NCBI RefSeq assembly: GCF_963678635.1
Contig: NC_087064.1
Coordinates: 61,435,548-61,499,547 of the forward strand
DNA: 64,000 nucleotides
Direction: 5' to 3'
From: Symsagittifera roscoffensis
Lineage: Eukaryota; Xenacoelomorpha; Acoela; Convolutidae
The notes beneath the pieces were generated by a model, which did not search any database, was not told the DNA's origin, and saw nothing but the letters and a program-made list of their open reading frames with translations. Of this stretch, positions 22,404 through 34,600 are shown piece by piece; position 1 is the first letter of the stretch; each line of letters begins with the position of its first letter. Made by a program: the position numbers and the translations under genes.

Positions 22404-23147
22404 TGCGTTTCTACCGACCGTGTGTACCTAGCTCAACACTTCTGCACGCCGCTCTACTTGTGGTACCAACCGTGCAAAATCGCCCCTTTTTTAACCAACC
22501 GTAGAATGTCCCCCAACCACGTATTGTTTTTGAAAACTAATTATGCATAAAGTTTGCATTTTGAACAAACGCACAAACAAAATAGATTTTAGTGAGTATC
22601 ATGTAGGATTGCATTTGAGTGCTGCTGATTTGTCTGATATCCGTATCCTGTTAAACATGAGTCAAACTGTTTAGTTCGGGCAATAAGCTCAAAAATTGTG
22701 TATCATGTTGTTCGTTTTGATTTGCATTAACAATTGAACAAGGCGTACAACATATGATAAACACAGCGTTTAGGCCAGTGTGTCAAGTTCACAGTTTTGC
22801 AAAACACAGTTATGACAGACAAAAATCTGCCAACCAAGGTCGGCCTAGGCAGTGTCATCTGCAAAATCAACTAGCTAGACAAACAAAAAAAGTTTACAGT
22901 GCGTATGTTTTATGTTATATTAAGTTCGGCTGATATTTAATTTTCAGTATAGAATTGACTTGCTGGGATTTGAGCCCGACGGAAGGCAGTGTGTATACGC
23001 TCAATTACAGTCCTTGTTTTACATCATGTGTAGTTCAAATTATTGTTTAAACTTACGTTCTTATTCTTTAGCGAGAACATCCTAAGTCCCCAAAAACGGA
23101 GAGACCGGAGCAATTTTATTGAGTGAGCTTTCTAATCGACCCGATAA
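22404..23147. other. Intergenic, start of a compositionally distinct block
   Basis: A/T runs become rarer right after the 98-bp array. No recognisable gene. A short + frame ends at 22503 (LHAALLVVPTVQNRPFF) but has no context. Confidence 0.35.
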
Positions 23148-24020
23148 GGTCTCAACGGTTGCAGAATAAGCAAAGATGTCCTTGCCGCAGTGGAAAGCAG
23201 CTACACTACCTATATTGCGTACGAAGGCTGCCGGAATCAACGATTCAAACGAGATCACCAGTCCGTAATCAACGGTTTGAACCGGTATGCCACTTCGAGC
23301 GCTTATTCAAGAAAGAGACACACTCCTTCATAAAGTTTTATAGTCAACGCATAGTTTTGCATAGGCTTTTGCTCTCACAGAGCTCTTCCGGTGGTCGAAT
23401 ATTTTATCAAGGGTTAGCAAAAATGAAGCACTAATCGAGTGCTTACCTAAGAGGAAATTGTTAGACTTAAACGCCTGCAATTTGGTCAAACTGGATCATC
23501 AGGTGAAATTGGACGGCATTCAATGATTTCTCCACCGTTAAAACGTGGTAAGCAATATCTCATCCGTGATTTTTCAGGTATCGGGAACTGTGCGTCGAGA
23601 ACACTTTTGCAAGTGCGCTCTAACTTTTCCTAAGACCAGGCCAGTATTGTCTAACAGAAAGCTTGTACACTAGATCCAACTGCTTTTTTTCAGATCTTTC
23701 GCCTATAGTCTTCGCGTAACAGTGTTCGCGGGGTTAACTCCATTAATAACATTGAACCATTTGTTTACAGTGAGGAGTACTTTTACTTCACACACATGAT
23801 ATGCGACAAACGTCGGTAACTTATCAATGGAGTGAAGCCATTGCAACAAAATGAGGAAAACGGTCCACAGAAAGTGCGAGTTACATTGATTGAACTTGCC
23901 GTAAAAATATATTCCCTCAACGTGAGACAGTACGGCTCTGTGCAAATCCAGGTTTGGAATGGACAAATACTTCATCGGTGCCTTGCGTTTTCAAATATCA
24001 TAGCGAAATTAGTCTTTTGA
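23148..24020 (+). pseudogene. Decayed protein-coding sequence, unidentified (part 1)
   Basis: Consecutive + strand frames, broken by stops and shifts, read like protein: 23148-23330 (contains DVLAAVESSYTTYIAYEGCR), 23460-23630 (contains GRHSMISPPLKRGKQYLIRD) and 23820-24017 (contains VRVTLIELAVKIYSLNVRQY). Composition is mixed rather than the K/N/F/I-rich chance output seen in the AT-rich flanks. No family is recognised. Origin could be a dead mobile element, an old virus insertion or a dead host gene. Confidence 0.45.
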
Positions 24021-24599
24021 AAGTCAGCAATCTGAGCCTGAAGGAAATCAACTGTGCGCAAAACGCATCTTGCGAGCTATACCGAAACATAGGAACTCAT
24101 TGATCAAATGGTTTACTGAAGTGGCAATGGGGAACGACTATTTCTCCTAGGTCAATCAGACTTGAATGCTGCTCGATGAGAAGCTTCCGGAGCTCTCCTG
24201 GTAAGGTATAAGGGACGAGATATCAATTTTGTCCAGCAGTTATGCACCAAATATTTTCAATGATCAGTCGTGTCCATAACGTGCGAGAAGCCACCAAACC
24301 AATGAAGTCGAGGACCGAGGAATCTTAACTGGCAACAGTTCGTTAGGTATGGAATGTTTGCAGCAACGACTAACAACAAAAGAGTCTTTTCCATTTTTGT
24401 CTTATAATCCTAACAATTGAGAATTCAAAGGGTCACTACCACTCGCAGTGTCCTTAACTTTACAGTTGCATCCGTTTCAGGGTGTAATTTCTCCTCAACT
24501 GCAGGATTTTTGCTGTTAATTTTGGTGAGACGGAAACCCCCAGCGCATCCAATCCTTGCTTTATTTCTGTGGGTCGTCATAGTTTTTTTTTTTTAAAAA
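24021..24599. other. Decayed region, strand unclear
   Basis: Short + frames (SLIKWFTEVAMGND; LVRYKGRDINFVQQLCTKYF) and a 51-codon - strand frame (about 24429-24579, starting MTTHRNKARIGCAGGFRL) both look partly protein-like. No assignment is possible by eye. Confidence 0.3.
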
Positions 24600-25425
24600 A
24601 GTTTCTATGTAAAATCTAATCAGCACTGCTCTAGATGCTTCTTTTTTGACCTTAACCCAAGTTGTTTGCTAAAAAGCAACATTAGCGCCTGTCTGAAAGT
24701 CACGGGCGACATAATTATGGCCGGTACACTGAAGAGTTTGCGCATCCTGTGGGGTATCATCGCGCCATCAAAATTGCAAAGAAGTTTAATCACTAGGTGA
24801 TACATCAGAATCGAGAAAAATAAGTTCGAGTTCTACGGCAATGGCAAAATGATGCTGAAAGAAACTAAAACGCACGTGTAAAAAATTGCGCATTAAATTA
24901 GGCTCAACGACTGGCTGAAATATTTTGATGCACCATCTAAAACAAAACGTATTTTACTTTGATTGTTTGCCTTGAGGACAGTTTTTTCAAACCAGAAAGA
25001 AAAAAAAAGGTTCTAGAGAAAAAACTCCCAGAGCAATCAGTCCTCGCTTAAGTATTGCGCGAGCAATCTTAAAGATTTTGCGAGTTTGGCCAGCCTATTG
25101 ACATTTCCAGGGAATAAAATTAAACTGATTCTTAATAATTTCACTTTTCATGATGTTATTTCAACTGAGTTGGTTGACGTTACACTATCAGACAATATGA
25201 GTGAGATCGATTACACCTCCACGGTAACCGCTTTCGCTGAGGAGGAGAAAAAATTTGGAACCTAAAAAATTTATGTTCCGTCCCTTCTGTGGTGTCTATA
25301 CTTGCAAACAAAAAAGACATTTCGATATAGTTGTATGGACATCTAAATGGTATTTGGTCATGTCTTTTATCTCCCTATTTATGATAAGTATTGGAAAACT
25401 CCTATGGCTGTTGGGTAGGATGAAT
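24600..25425 (+). pseudogene. Decayed protein-coding sequence, unidentified (part 2)
   Basis: A single + frame runs about 275 codons with stops at 24798, 24879, 24894, about 24957, 25014, 25263 and two more. That is fewer than expected by chance in such AT-rich DNA, and the intervals read as protein: DIIMAGTLKSLRILWGII, RIEKNKFEFYGNGKMMLKET, and 82 open codons at 25017-25262 with VISTELVDVTLSDNMSEIDY. All three stop codons occur, so recoding does not explain it. Best read as a dead gene; the family is not recognised. Confidence 0.55.
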
Positions 25426-26328
25426 TATGAGTGGCCCACTTTCCTCATTGAGCTCGCTTATCTGAATTGCAATACTGAAGACGTAGGTTTTGTCAACCAG
25501 GTTGGAGAGTGGTATGAGTTAGAAAACCAATCATTCTAAAACCAATCAGCGACTGCAAAAACGTTTCGAATCAACAAATTAGCATAATGAGGAATGGTAC
25601 TGGGTAGGATAATCTGATGATTGCATTTCTTTAACAAATAGTTACTACTCAGCACTGGCACAATTTAAAACGCTCGAAAAAAGTCTCAAAAAAGATAGTT
25701 TTTCAAAATTAAATAGACTTGGGCAATAAAGGAGGACCTTGCTAAATGTTATGTTATTCCAGGTAAACGGCACAAACCACCTCGTAGCTCTGCCGGTGAC
25801 TGCACTAAGCAAGAGGATATTGTGTATACTTTCGCTCTCAGGTGTCGCACTAAGCTTGAAGACAGGAGTCACTTTGCCGTTTGATTGGGTTTCTTCTCCA
25901 TAATGACCTGGTAACATCACAAAGGATAGCGCATAGCGGTCACGGAGAATTTTCATGGTTGGTCGGCATGGCACTGGTTAAAAAAATTGGTTCATAGTTT
26001 TTGCCTTAAAAGGAAAAATTTTCAGCTCGGTGGTTGCCTTTTTTTCCAACCAATCTTTGAAATCAAAGACCTTCGGATAAAAAATATTGCGCTAAACCGT
26101 GCCCGTCAACCTAGACTTCTACATGTTCAGAGGCAGTTAACTAAAGACCTCCTCCAATGTGCAGTTTTTATGAGGTCATCATCGTTAATCAACAATTAAA
26201 ACACACCAACGAGATTTGTAAAAACACAAGAAAAATTGACATTGCTTCTAAATGGTAAACTGCTGCTGGTGGAACCCAGTTGAAATTTTTGAGCCGGTGC
26301 TTACTACAGAGTGAAAATGCTATTTTAA
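25426..26328 (+). pseudogene. Decayed protein-coding sequence, unidentified (part 3)
   Basis: Open + frame 25717-25881 (55 codons) includes IKEDLAKCYVIPGKRHKPPR and KQEDIVYTFALRCRTKLEDR. The - strand of the same stretch is also open for 109 codons, so direction is not certain. Flanking bases show nothing stable. Confidence 0.4.
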
Positions 26329-27122
26329 AACCGACCAGAAGACGCGAGACTTAGCTTTCCCACCCAGTTACCAACGGTTTCAACTCGACGGTATCCGAAA
26401 GAGTTGGTTGAGAACCAACTATGCTGCAAAACTGGTTTATACAACCATGCCATTCCAATGGCTTACCATCATACTTAGAGAACTTTCAATAGGGCGACGG
26501 ATTCCTCTAGTTCGATGCCAAGACTTCGTCTACTTCTCGAACAGATATTGCTTGCCATGGCTGATTGATATAATACGGGTCACGTCGCTGTACCCACGAT
26601 GCGGCGGAATTCGAAAATCATGGCAGATGAACAATTGAGTTAGGATTGTTTGACACAGTCTAAGTTATATGGATACGTGCTCTGGTGGCGAAATGAAAAA
26701 TAAATTAATCGAACGCCTTTGTACGAGCAAAAACTTTATTCATCTTGGCGGCGCAGCTGTCGATACTCTCTCAAGTACGTGTGGTGTTTGGTCAAATGAG
26801 AACGGGTTAGAACCGCAGAGGTCAGTGTGGTAGTTGCATGGAATCACGATGCGTCGTAAGGGTTATAGAACTAATGAAGTGGGAGGGGTGATTTAAGGTG
26901 CAGTGTAAGGAGGCAATTTTAATTGAAATGACGACACAATTAACAGACGTGACAGGCTCAGCATTCATCCAATGGTTTCCACCTGAAAAAAAAGGGGATG
27001 CATCTCTCATTTTGCCAGTATTATTGATGCCAATCAGTGCCGGTAGCATTCTGTGTAAGAAACCTAGCAAAAATGGGACCAAAATCAGCCCCACCCGTTA
27101 TTGTTGAATACAAACCACCTAG
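26329..27122 (+). pseudogene. Decayed protein-coding sequence, unidentified (part 4)
   Basis: One + frame from 26329 to about 26800 has five internal stops but reads as protein between them (PTQLPTVSTRRYPKELVENQ; GLYNHAIPMAYHH; HVAVPTMRRNSKIMADEQLS). A shifted frame follows (FIHLGGAAVDTLSSTCGVWS), then 26898-27104 (SAFIQWFPPEKKGDASLILP). Family unknown. Confidence 0.45.
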
Positions 27123-27362
27123 TTAAGCGTTGCACTTAAAAACGACATCCACCGGAACGTTATACTGAACCGTCACAAATCCAGAAAAATATTCGATCGG
27201 TTGGGCTAGGGCTACTAGAAGATTCAATTTCGGCTCATTTTCCAACCAGTTTTCTCTGCATTTATCATCTGTTTCCACATAAGAGCTTAGTGAGCTAGCA
27301 AAAAATTCGCCATAATCGGAACCTTCCTCTATTTCGGCTTCACAGTTTTTGGATTCAATCAA
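27123..27362 (-). CDS. Possible coding remnant on the - strand, 79 codons
   Basis: Open frame starting at an ATG, acidic in its first half (EAEIEEGSDYGEFF) and hydrophobic and beta-rich at the end (YFSGFVTVQYNVPVDVVFKC). It does not look like a shadow of an AT-rich repeat, but neighbouring remnants read on the + strand. Unrecognised; may be a chance or decayed frame. Confidence 0.25.
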   Translation of the reverse strand: MIESKNCEAEIEEGSDYGEFFASSLSSYVETDDKCRENWLENEPKLNLLVALAQPIEYFSGFVTVQYNVPVDVVFKCNA

Positions 27363-30300
27363 CTTTTGCTGTCATACTTTGATTTGATTTCTTTGAACAA
27401 TAAAAATTTCAATATTTCTGCAAGCTCTCCAAGAAACCACTTCCTTGGAACGCAAGGTAATGGACTTGTTTTTTCCTTGGATTCTACATAAATCAAAGTC
27501 TTCAACATTACCTCATCATGCATTTTTGTTACCGGTTCTCATTTTCCTTGATCTTTTGCAATTTCATTCTTATTTAAAACTCTTTCTGCAATTTGCGACA
27601 TTTCATTGATCTTGAATTTGCGAAATTTCATTGATCACAGAAAAAAAAAATTTTCGGAGAAAACGTACGCATTTTTCAGGTATTTTTTTCACAAAAACAA
27701 ACACTTTCCCGTTCCTGTTCTCTCAAAAAAATTAAATCAATTTATGCCGGTTTTCAGTACGCTTCTGTTCAATTTGGCTTACCTCCTTGTTAATTTTGGC
27801 AAATTGGCGCACTTATGCTATTCACAAATCACATGACGTTAAATCAGTGCAGCTAAGGAGTTTAAACCTCGGCTTAGTGTTCCTGTAAATTAGAAAGAAT
27901 CAGAGTACGGTTCTTGATGAGCGCTCAATGCTTACTATTCAATATTTGTTTCGTCTTGGTCTTAGCAACAAGTGTTTTAAGTATCCTGCTGTTCATGCAA
28001 ATAATCGTAAAACATTTTATTTCTACTTTTTCTGGCTGGTGTAAAACTAAGACAAAATGGTTGTTGGGTGTTTCTTACAGTTTCAGATGATTTTCTATCG
28101 GTAGTTAATACCTACGGCAGTTCATCACAGTTTCACCGCAATCGTCTCTAATTTTCAGGCATCTGTAGTCTCTAAACCTGCATGTCGAGCCTCAGTTTTT
28201 CCGTCACTATGCTTTCGACAGCCGCTAAAAAACTTTTTTTTGTTCTCTAAATCTGTTGAAAAGGACTTGTGAACCCCGTCCTTCTGAACCTCTGTTGCAT
28301 TTCGCTCTCAAAAATCGGAGGGTGTATATAGTCACTATGTGATTGAATGTGATGATTACTATTTGATTTATTTAGTGCATGAGGGATAGAAATAGATTGT
28401 TTAACTCAAAGGGATCACACAGACGCCCTAAGAAAGGCTCATCAAAGTCAGGACACTTGATAAATTAGGATGAGTAAATCATCTTCTATATGCATCTTTA
28501 AGTCGTCAGACGTGGTTTTTTGGTCATTCTTATCTCACATAAACACTTATTTTATCAAGTTGAGTGGTTCTGCTCAGTTGGGTATCTTCAGAATGTGTTA
28601 ATTAGTCGGTCTCCCATTTTCCGTTTTCATTGCAAATGGACATTGTCATCGAGGAGCTTTCCTAGTAAAAAAAAAAATTGGTGATAACCCCTCACAAAGC
28701 CTCTGGGAAAAGGAAAGGGGCTGCCAGGCATTTCATTGCTTTTACGTCAATCAAACCAACTTACTCATAGAGAAACAGCGCTACTGTGTTATTTCATGTC
28801 AAAATGGTCTCAACATTCAAAGTTCGAACGAGAATTTCTTTACCTATGCCCTCTTATTCGTTTTATCTACAAAAGCTTTTTGGAAGGCGGTATAATTGAT
28901 ATTAGCCTGAAGATTTTTCTGCGACTAATAATGGAAAATGACAGAAAAAACTTCAAATTAGGGCTCAAAAATGACTGCAGAGACCCGGCAGGCGACCATG
29001 TACTGGAATGCTGTAGGATTTAGTTGTTGTAACTTCAGTTGAATGGGCGACTTGTTCAAGTAAATTTAACCCAATTATTGGAGCTAGTGATGTTAATCGA
29101 AAAGAAAACAAGCCGAAAAAACTAAACTTGCGTTGAAAAAAGCCGATATTCTGTTTTTTTCTCATATGAGGCTATTGACATGATGCGTTGAACTTAAAGA
29201 AAGTTGGGATTGATAATACGTCTGCCATTCTTGATTGCCTAATCTGGGATTATTGGTTAGTTGGCTTGAAAAACAAAGAAAACGCATGTCACTTAGGTCA
29301 AAACTGATTTGTTCCCGGAGCAGTTTTCACTCGCAGGTTGCAATTGTTTTCTTTTCTGTTTGTTCTCATTTTGCCGGTAGCAACTGAATGTCAAAAGCTA
29401 ATAAATAGTGGGCCCAATTCAAAGGCCAAGGACACGTAATGCTAGGAGGTATTTCATGCATTTGATGCCCCTGGTGCTATTTCGATCTGAGGCGTCAGAG
29501 AGCTTAAAATTAACCAGTTTTATTGCGATTATGACTTCACTTCAAAACAAAACACAAGAAATAAAATAGCTGTTGTGGATCGGTGCGTTGCAAAAGAGTT
29601 GTTATGAAGATTTTTTTGAGGATGGTATGAGTGATAATTCACCAAATAATAGTCAGTATTTCTGGCTGCTACATCAGAGAAAAAAATATTCATTTTCATG
29701 GGAATCAAACATGGTTGGTACATTTCTACTGTTGGTTACATGCAAGCTGATAATATAGAGACATCAACAACTTTAGAATCAAATCATAATATGCTCAAAA
29801 TGATTAGATCACGTAAGCTTTTATATTCATTGTCTCAATGTTTGAGCACAGTTTAAATTTGAATAATTTTTGTTTTAGTCTCATAAGGCCTCTCTAGTCT
29901 TCTAGAAAGATCTGTGGGTATAAGATCGCCGTAACTTTTTGATGATTTGAAGACTTGTTTGATTTCTTCCACGTCCAGTTCAGTTTGATTGACAATAGTT
30001 CGCGAGGATCAATTTTTGCTCTCACGTTGAACTGGGTTTTCAGATACTGCAGATCCGTTCCAACTGCATCTGTTGCGTATCTTTAGTGCAACTCGCGATC
30101 TTGATATCGCATACGAAAACAGTATGTTTTGAACATTGGATCTGAATTGTAGTGCAGATTTTATATCAAGTTTTTCATCGTTTTCGCAAATAGCTGAACT
30201 CTTTCAAGCTCTAGTAAATCTCGTTTTTAATCCAAGGACATAACCGGCTGTTTTGTTTGCTTTCGAAGCTTCAATTGTTCTTTTCTTGTATCATTTTTTT

Positions 30301-31250
30301 ATCCAGCTTGTTCGAATCAAATTTTTTATTGGCAAGTTTGAAAAAAGGTCGGATTTATCAGTACACAGAAAAACTTGACTCCAAGGGCTTTTACCAGCGC
30401 ATTTTCCGGGCAACTTGGACACATTTGTCCGCAGAAGGCTATAAAAGGTTGCTGAATAGTCCCAATCTGTCGAGAGTCGTCAGTTGACAAAGCCTCTTCT
30501 GTTGACTGTCAGCAATCAATTTTTTTTGCCCTTTTGTTAGTCCGTAGGCAAAACAAGTTTCTTGGAAAATGATCGAGCCTTTGACTATTTTAAGTGTTTT
30601 CTTGATCCAGTTAGGAACTACCCAGGAACACTTGAGAATCAACAATTGAGATGGTCGCAAGAACGCCCTGAACAGTCACTGAGAGGCTTTAAATGTACAG
30701 CCTCAACTTACGTCCTCATGTACGATCTGGTGAAATGCGGAAATGCGGCTATGAGGAGAATGTTTCCAAAGATTGGCTTCTTGCCCCTTGTGGCAGATTT
30801 TAACCATGTCGCTTACTGGATTCCCTTTTTCGAGGTTTCTTTTTTTCTTAGAAGTTTTCAGTTCAAGCTTTTAAGCTCATACGTTTTTAGCTTTTAAATT
30901 CTCAAATCATGTAATTTTTCTGCCCGCCGGCATGTCGTCTAATTCTTCATTGATGCTTTTTTCACTGTCAACTGGATTTTGGAGGGTTTAAAACAAGAGG
31001 TAGTTTTGTGTAGACTCGACCCTTCCATATCGACTAGCATCATATTCGACGTTTTTTCATCGGTTTTTCCTGCAGTCCGGGCGGTTTCACCTACAGTAGA
31101 CTTTTCGAGCTTCCAGATACTTTTGAGGAAACCACTGTTCTGACAATACCATGACAGCTTGCGTTTTTTGCCAACTTTTGTGACCGTTTTTTGTGCGGCA
31201 GCCCTAACGATAAAAATATGTCTGTTTTTAATCTATTCAGTTCAATTGAT
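27363..31250. other. Rest of the compositionally distinct block
   Basis: No recognised gene. Two + frames look somewhat protein-like: 28736-29020 and 30562-30897 (VRNYPGTLENQQLRWSQERP, LMYDLVKCGNAAMRRMF). Others are short. Possibly the continuation of the decayed element at 23.1-27.1 kb. Confidence 0.3.
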
Positions 31251-31261
31251 TGGGCGGCCTT

Positions 31262-31612
31262 TCGTAGCGAAAGTAACTGAACATTTGTGCTCTGGTGTTT
31301 TTTTTTCTTCCGACAAATTTCGATTTTTTAACTAGACATTTTTGACGGGATCTTTAAAATATCGTTCATGAAGTATTGCTGCCCTGAGCTTAATTTTAAA
31401 AAAGTATTTCAACTGTGATTGTTTTTCGTAAATTTATGGGTTTTAAGGATTTTATTTTTTTGGTAGTTTGCGGCAATTAACGCGCGATATATTTCGCGCT
31501 ATTGACGCGTAAGCGGAAATTTATTCCGTCGTAAAAATCGTTTCAAATTCCTTGAATGAGGCTTATCTGCCATAATTGATTTGTTATTAGGAGCAGAACC
31601 TAACACTTTGTG
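31262..31612 (-). repeat. Family A dispersed repeat, reverse orientation, head missing
   Basis: The reverse complement matches the core and tail of family A: CTTACGCGTCAATAGCGCG near 31500, and CTGAGCTTAATTTT and TTCCGACAAATTTCGATTTT on the + strand. It lacks the hairpin head. Confidence 0.65.
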
Positions 31613-34600
31613 TTTTATAAGGCATGTTGGGGATAATTCGCACAAAAACCTCAAATTTAAAAAAAAACGGTTTCTTTTAATACATTTATTTTTTTCACGT
31701 TATTATTGCTCCATGCACCTTAATGGACAGTCGGAAGATTCAGGGTGTAGTATTGCAAATACTAAATGAACATACAATTTATTTATTTTAATTGTTTACC
31801 GAAAATTTGAATGGAATCTTTCCCACTTCAAATTTGTCAACCTTTAAAAGACTAGTCCCATTTTTTTTATTCTTTCAAGATTGTATTCTTTTAAAAATAT
31901 CCAATATTTTTTCAAAGATTATTTTGTCGGATATCAAAAAAAAGTGTGTCGCCATACAAGTTGAACAGTTAAGAATCCTGTCTTGAAAAGAAAACTTTGA
32001 TAAAGCAATAGATCACCTGCAAATCATCGACTGATGGAATCAAGGCTTTGTAAATTTAAAAAAACTACAAAAATGATACTACTGAAAACTTTCCAAAGAC
32101 CGGGAGATGAAACAGATATCTGATGAAACGAGGCCTATGAAGATAAGAATTAGAAAAAAATTTTCTGAAGCGTATTTTCATTAAAACCGGACCGGTCTAA
32201 AAATTTGATTTTTATTCCCATTCTCACTTCCACTTCAGTTTTTCCGTGTTAATTTTTTTCTTTATTTTTGTTTATTTTTATTTTTATTTTGCTTAAGACT
32301 AGGTGTTATAACCTTTAAAACCTTCCGGAAAACTAAACGGAGCAACACGGACCTAGATGAGTTGATGACCTAATAATTTGGGAGTCAATAGGTGGACAAA
32401 TCAATCAGCTATCTAGGCGCGAACTACAGGCACATAGACTGTTAGTATAAATGTAAAATCCGAATATTAACTCCGTATTTGAACTAATGAGTTAATTATT
32501 TTCTATTAACTATTTACATCTAAGCAAGGAGCCAGCACTGTGGGCTGAGTAAACCCGGTGCAAGAGCAGCGGACAACTACTCTTTCCTAGGTTTTTTTCA
32601 ACAAAATTCGAAACAGCTTTTATTTTCAAAAAATCATCAATATCAGGATCTGCGAGTAAATTTGTCAGTAAGCATTCCAACCTCAAAAAGTTATGAGACA
32701 ATGGGAATGTTTTATTTAGAAACCAAATTTAATTGTCGTCTACTTGAAATTTGTTACTAGTAATATTGATACGCAAAGTACCCCCTACGCTTATATTCGC
32801 CCACGACAATTCTCCACTTCGAGTATACGTCAGACAGCTTTCTAACTGTCATTAGCTCATGAAATTTATCGAATAACTATTCACATAATCTTATATGTAA
32901 GTCCTGAAGCAATCGTTTGCTGCTTAAGTCCATTAGTAGGACATACTTGTTTTTGATCAACACACCTTTTTAAAACGTACACTTAATTCATTCATCATTA
33001 AAGGTATCATTTACTGAAACTAGGGGAGGATATAACGAAAAACCGGAATAGAGGGTGTTTTCTACCAAACCTTTGTTTTTTTGACAATATTTTTTCATAT
33101 GCAACGAAACAACACACTAAAATCAAGCTCAAATGCCAATCAAGCACCAAGCAGCAAGTTTCAATTTTACACACAAATTATTAGGTTTCACAAAAAAAAC
33201 TTAAGCTAAAATACTAACACATCCTTTTAATTTTGATAATTTAGGTTTTATAAGATAGCTTAAGCATTAGAAAATTCATTTTTAAGCGCCAAACTTTTAG
33301 ACTTTGTTCTAGGTTTCAGTTATAGTGTCAAAAGTTTCAACTAAGTTAAGTATAGTTTCAGATCAAAAACTGAGTTGCTGTTAATGGATTTGGGTACAAC
33401 AGCAAAAGTTTAACTAGTAAAACCCAAACTCAGATACCATAAGCCAGTAACCTTTTTTCAAATGATACTTTTTTGTTATTTTCCGGTTTCTGCACTAACA
33501 AAGTGAGTTTATGGTCTCAAATTTGGGCTCTGAACGTCGAGTTACTTTTTTTTCAAAAAAACTAACATTGTTAAAACACATCAATCCAATTTAAGAACTT
33601 GTTTCATATGGCTGAAACTTAAGTTTCGGAAATCGTGTTTTTGGTTTTTGACACAAAAGTTTTGCGTTTCAAGTCAAAAACATGAGAAATATATGAAGAC
33701 AATAGATATCTTTAACTCAGTAAACATTTCTTAAACTCACAAAATTACCAGGAAGTGTTAGTTTGAGCCTTCAAACTTTTAGTTTAAGCCCACAAAAACC
33801 GACGTCTTAGGTTTACTTTTTCAACTTTTGGCATTTTAATTGCTGGAATAGACGTATATTAGGGATTACAACATGGAACATTCTTTTCAAAACTCTAAAA
33901 CCAAGTGAACTTAATTTAATTTCAGTAATAGAAATCATAAAATCAGTCACAAAAACTGGTTCTATAGTTATAAGCTAATTCTTATGTCTCTTTTACACCA
34001 GACACTAGACCAGCTATCAAAACCAACTTCAAAAAATTATCCACGGAGCTTTAGGGATTTTCAGGTGTTTGGTTTACACCTGAAACACACCTTTAGAACA
34101 TCGAAAGGATACTTTTTGCGATTTTTTTTGCTTGATAAAGAATAAACTAGGTTTATTAAAACCAGTAGCCAGATTTTAAGATTAAAAGACCCAACTTCAG
34201 CAGCTAAGGTTTCAGATTTCAAAATTTTAGTTCCAGTGCGAAAAAAATTAATATTTTGAAAAAAAATTGGTTTTTAAGCCTGTTATTTACCTCAAAAACT
34301 ATCTAATTGAAAAAAAAACTGTAGCTGCAGAAAAGAATGTTTCAGCTTTCAACTAAAGTTTTCAAAAAACATGAAAGTTTAAATTTCAAAAACCTTGAAA
34401 ATTTTTTCAAACAATTTTTTTTGCAATTCAATTTTAAATTATTTTGGTAAGAACCAACATAACTTAGAAAGCTTTCAAAATCCTGTCACTTAACTTAAGC
34501 AAAAAATTGCTGTCAAAAAATAATGTCAAAAGTTTTGAATCAGTTTTGAACAGCACAAAAAATTTGAAACTCAACTTAGGAAGCAAACTCTTCACTATCT

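Noticed and set aside
21939-22504. Open frames of 62-69 codons in the 98-bp array
   Set aside because: The unit length is not a multiple of three, so frames change every unit; these are chance frames.
24600-25425. Alternative genetic code rescuing the broken frame
   Set aside because: TAA, TAG and TGA all interrupt it, and the neighbouring spondin-like gene ends normally at TGA without in-frame stops.
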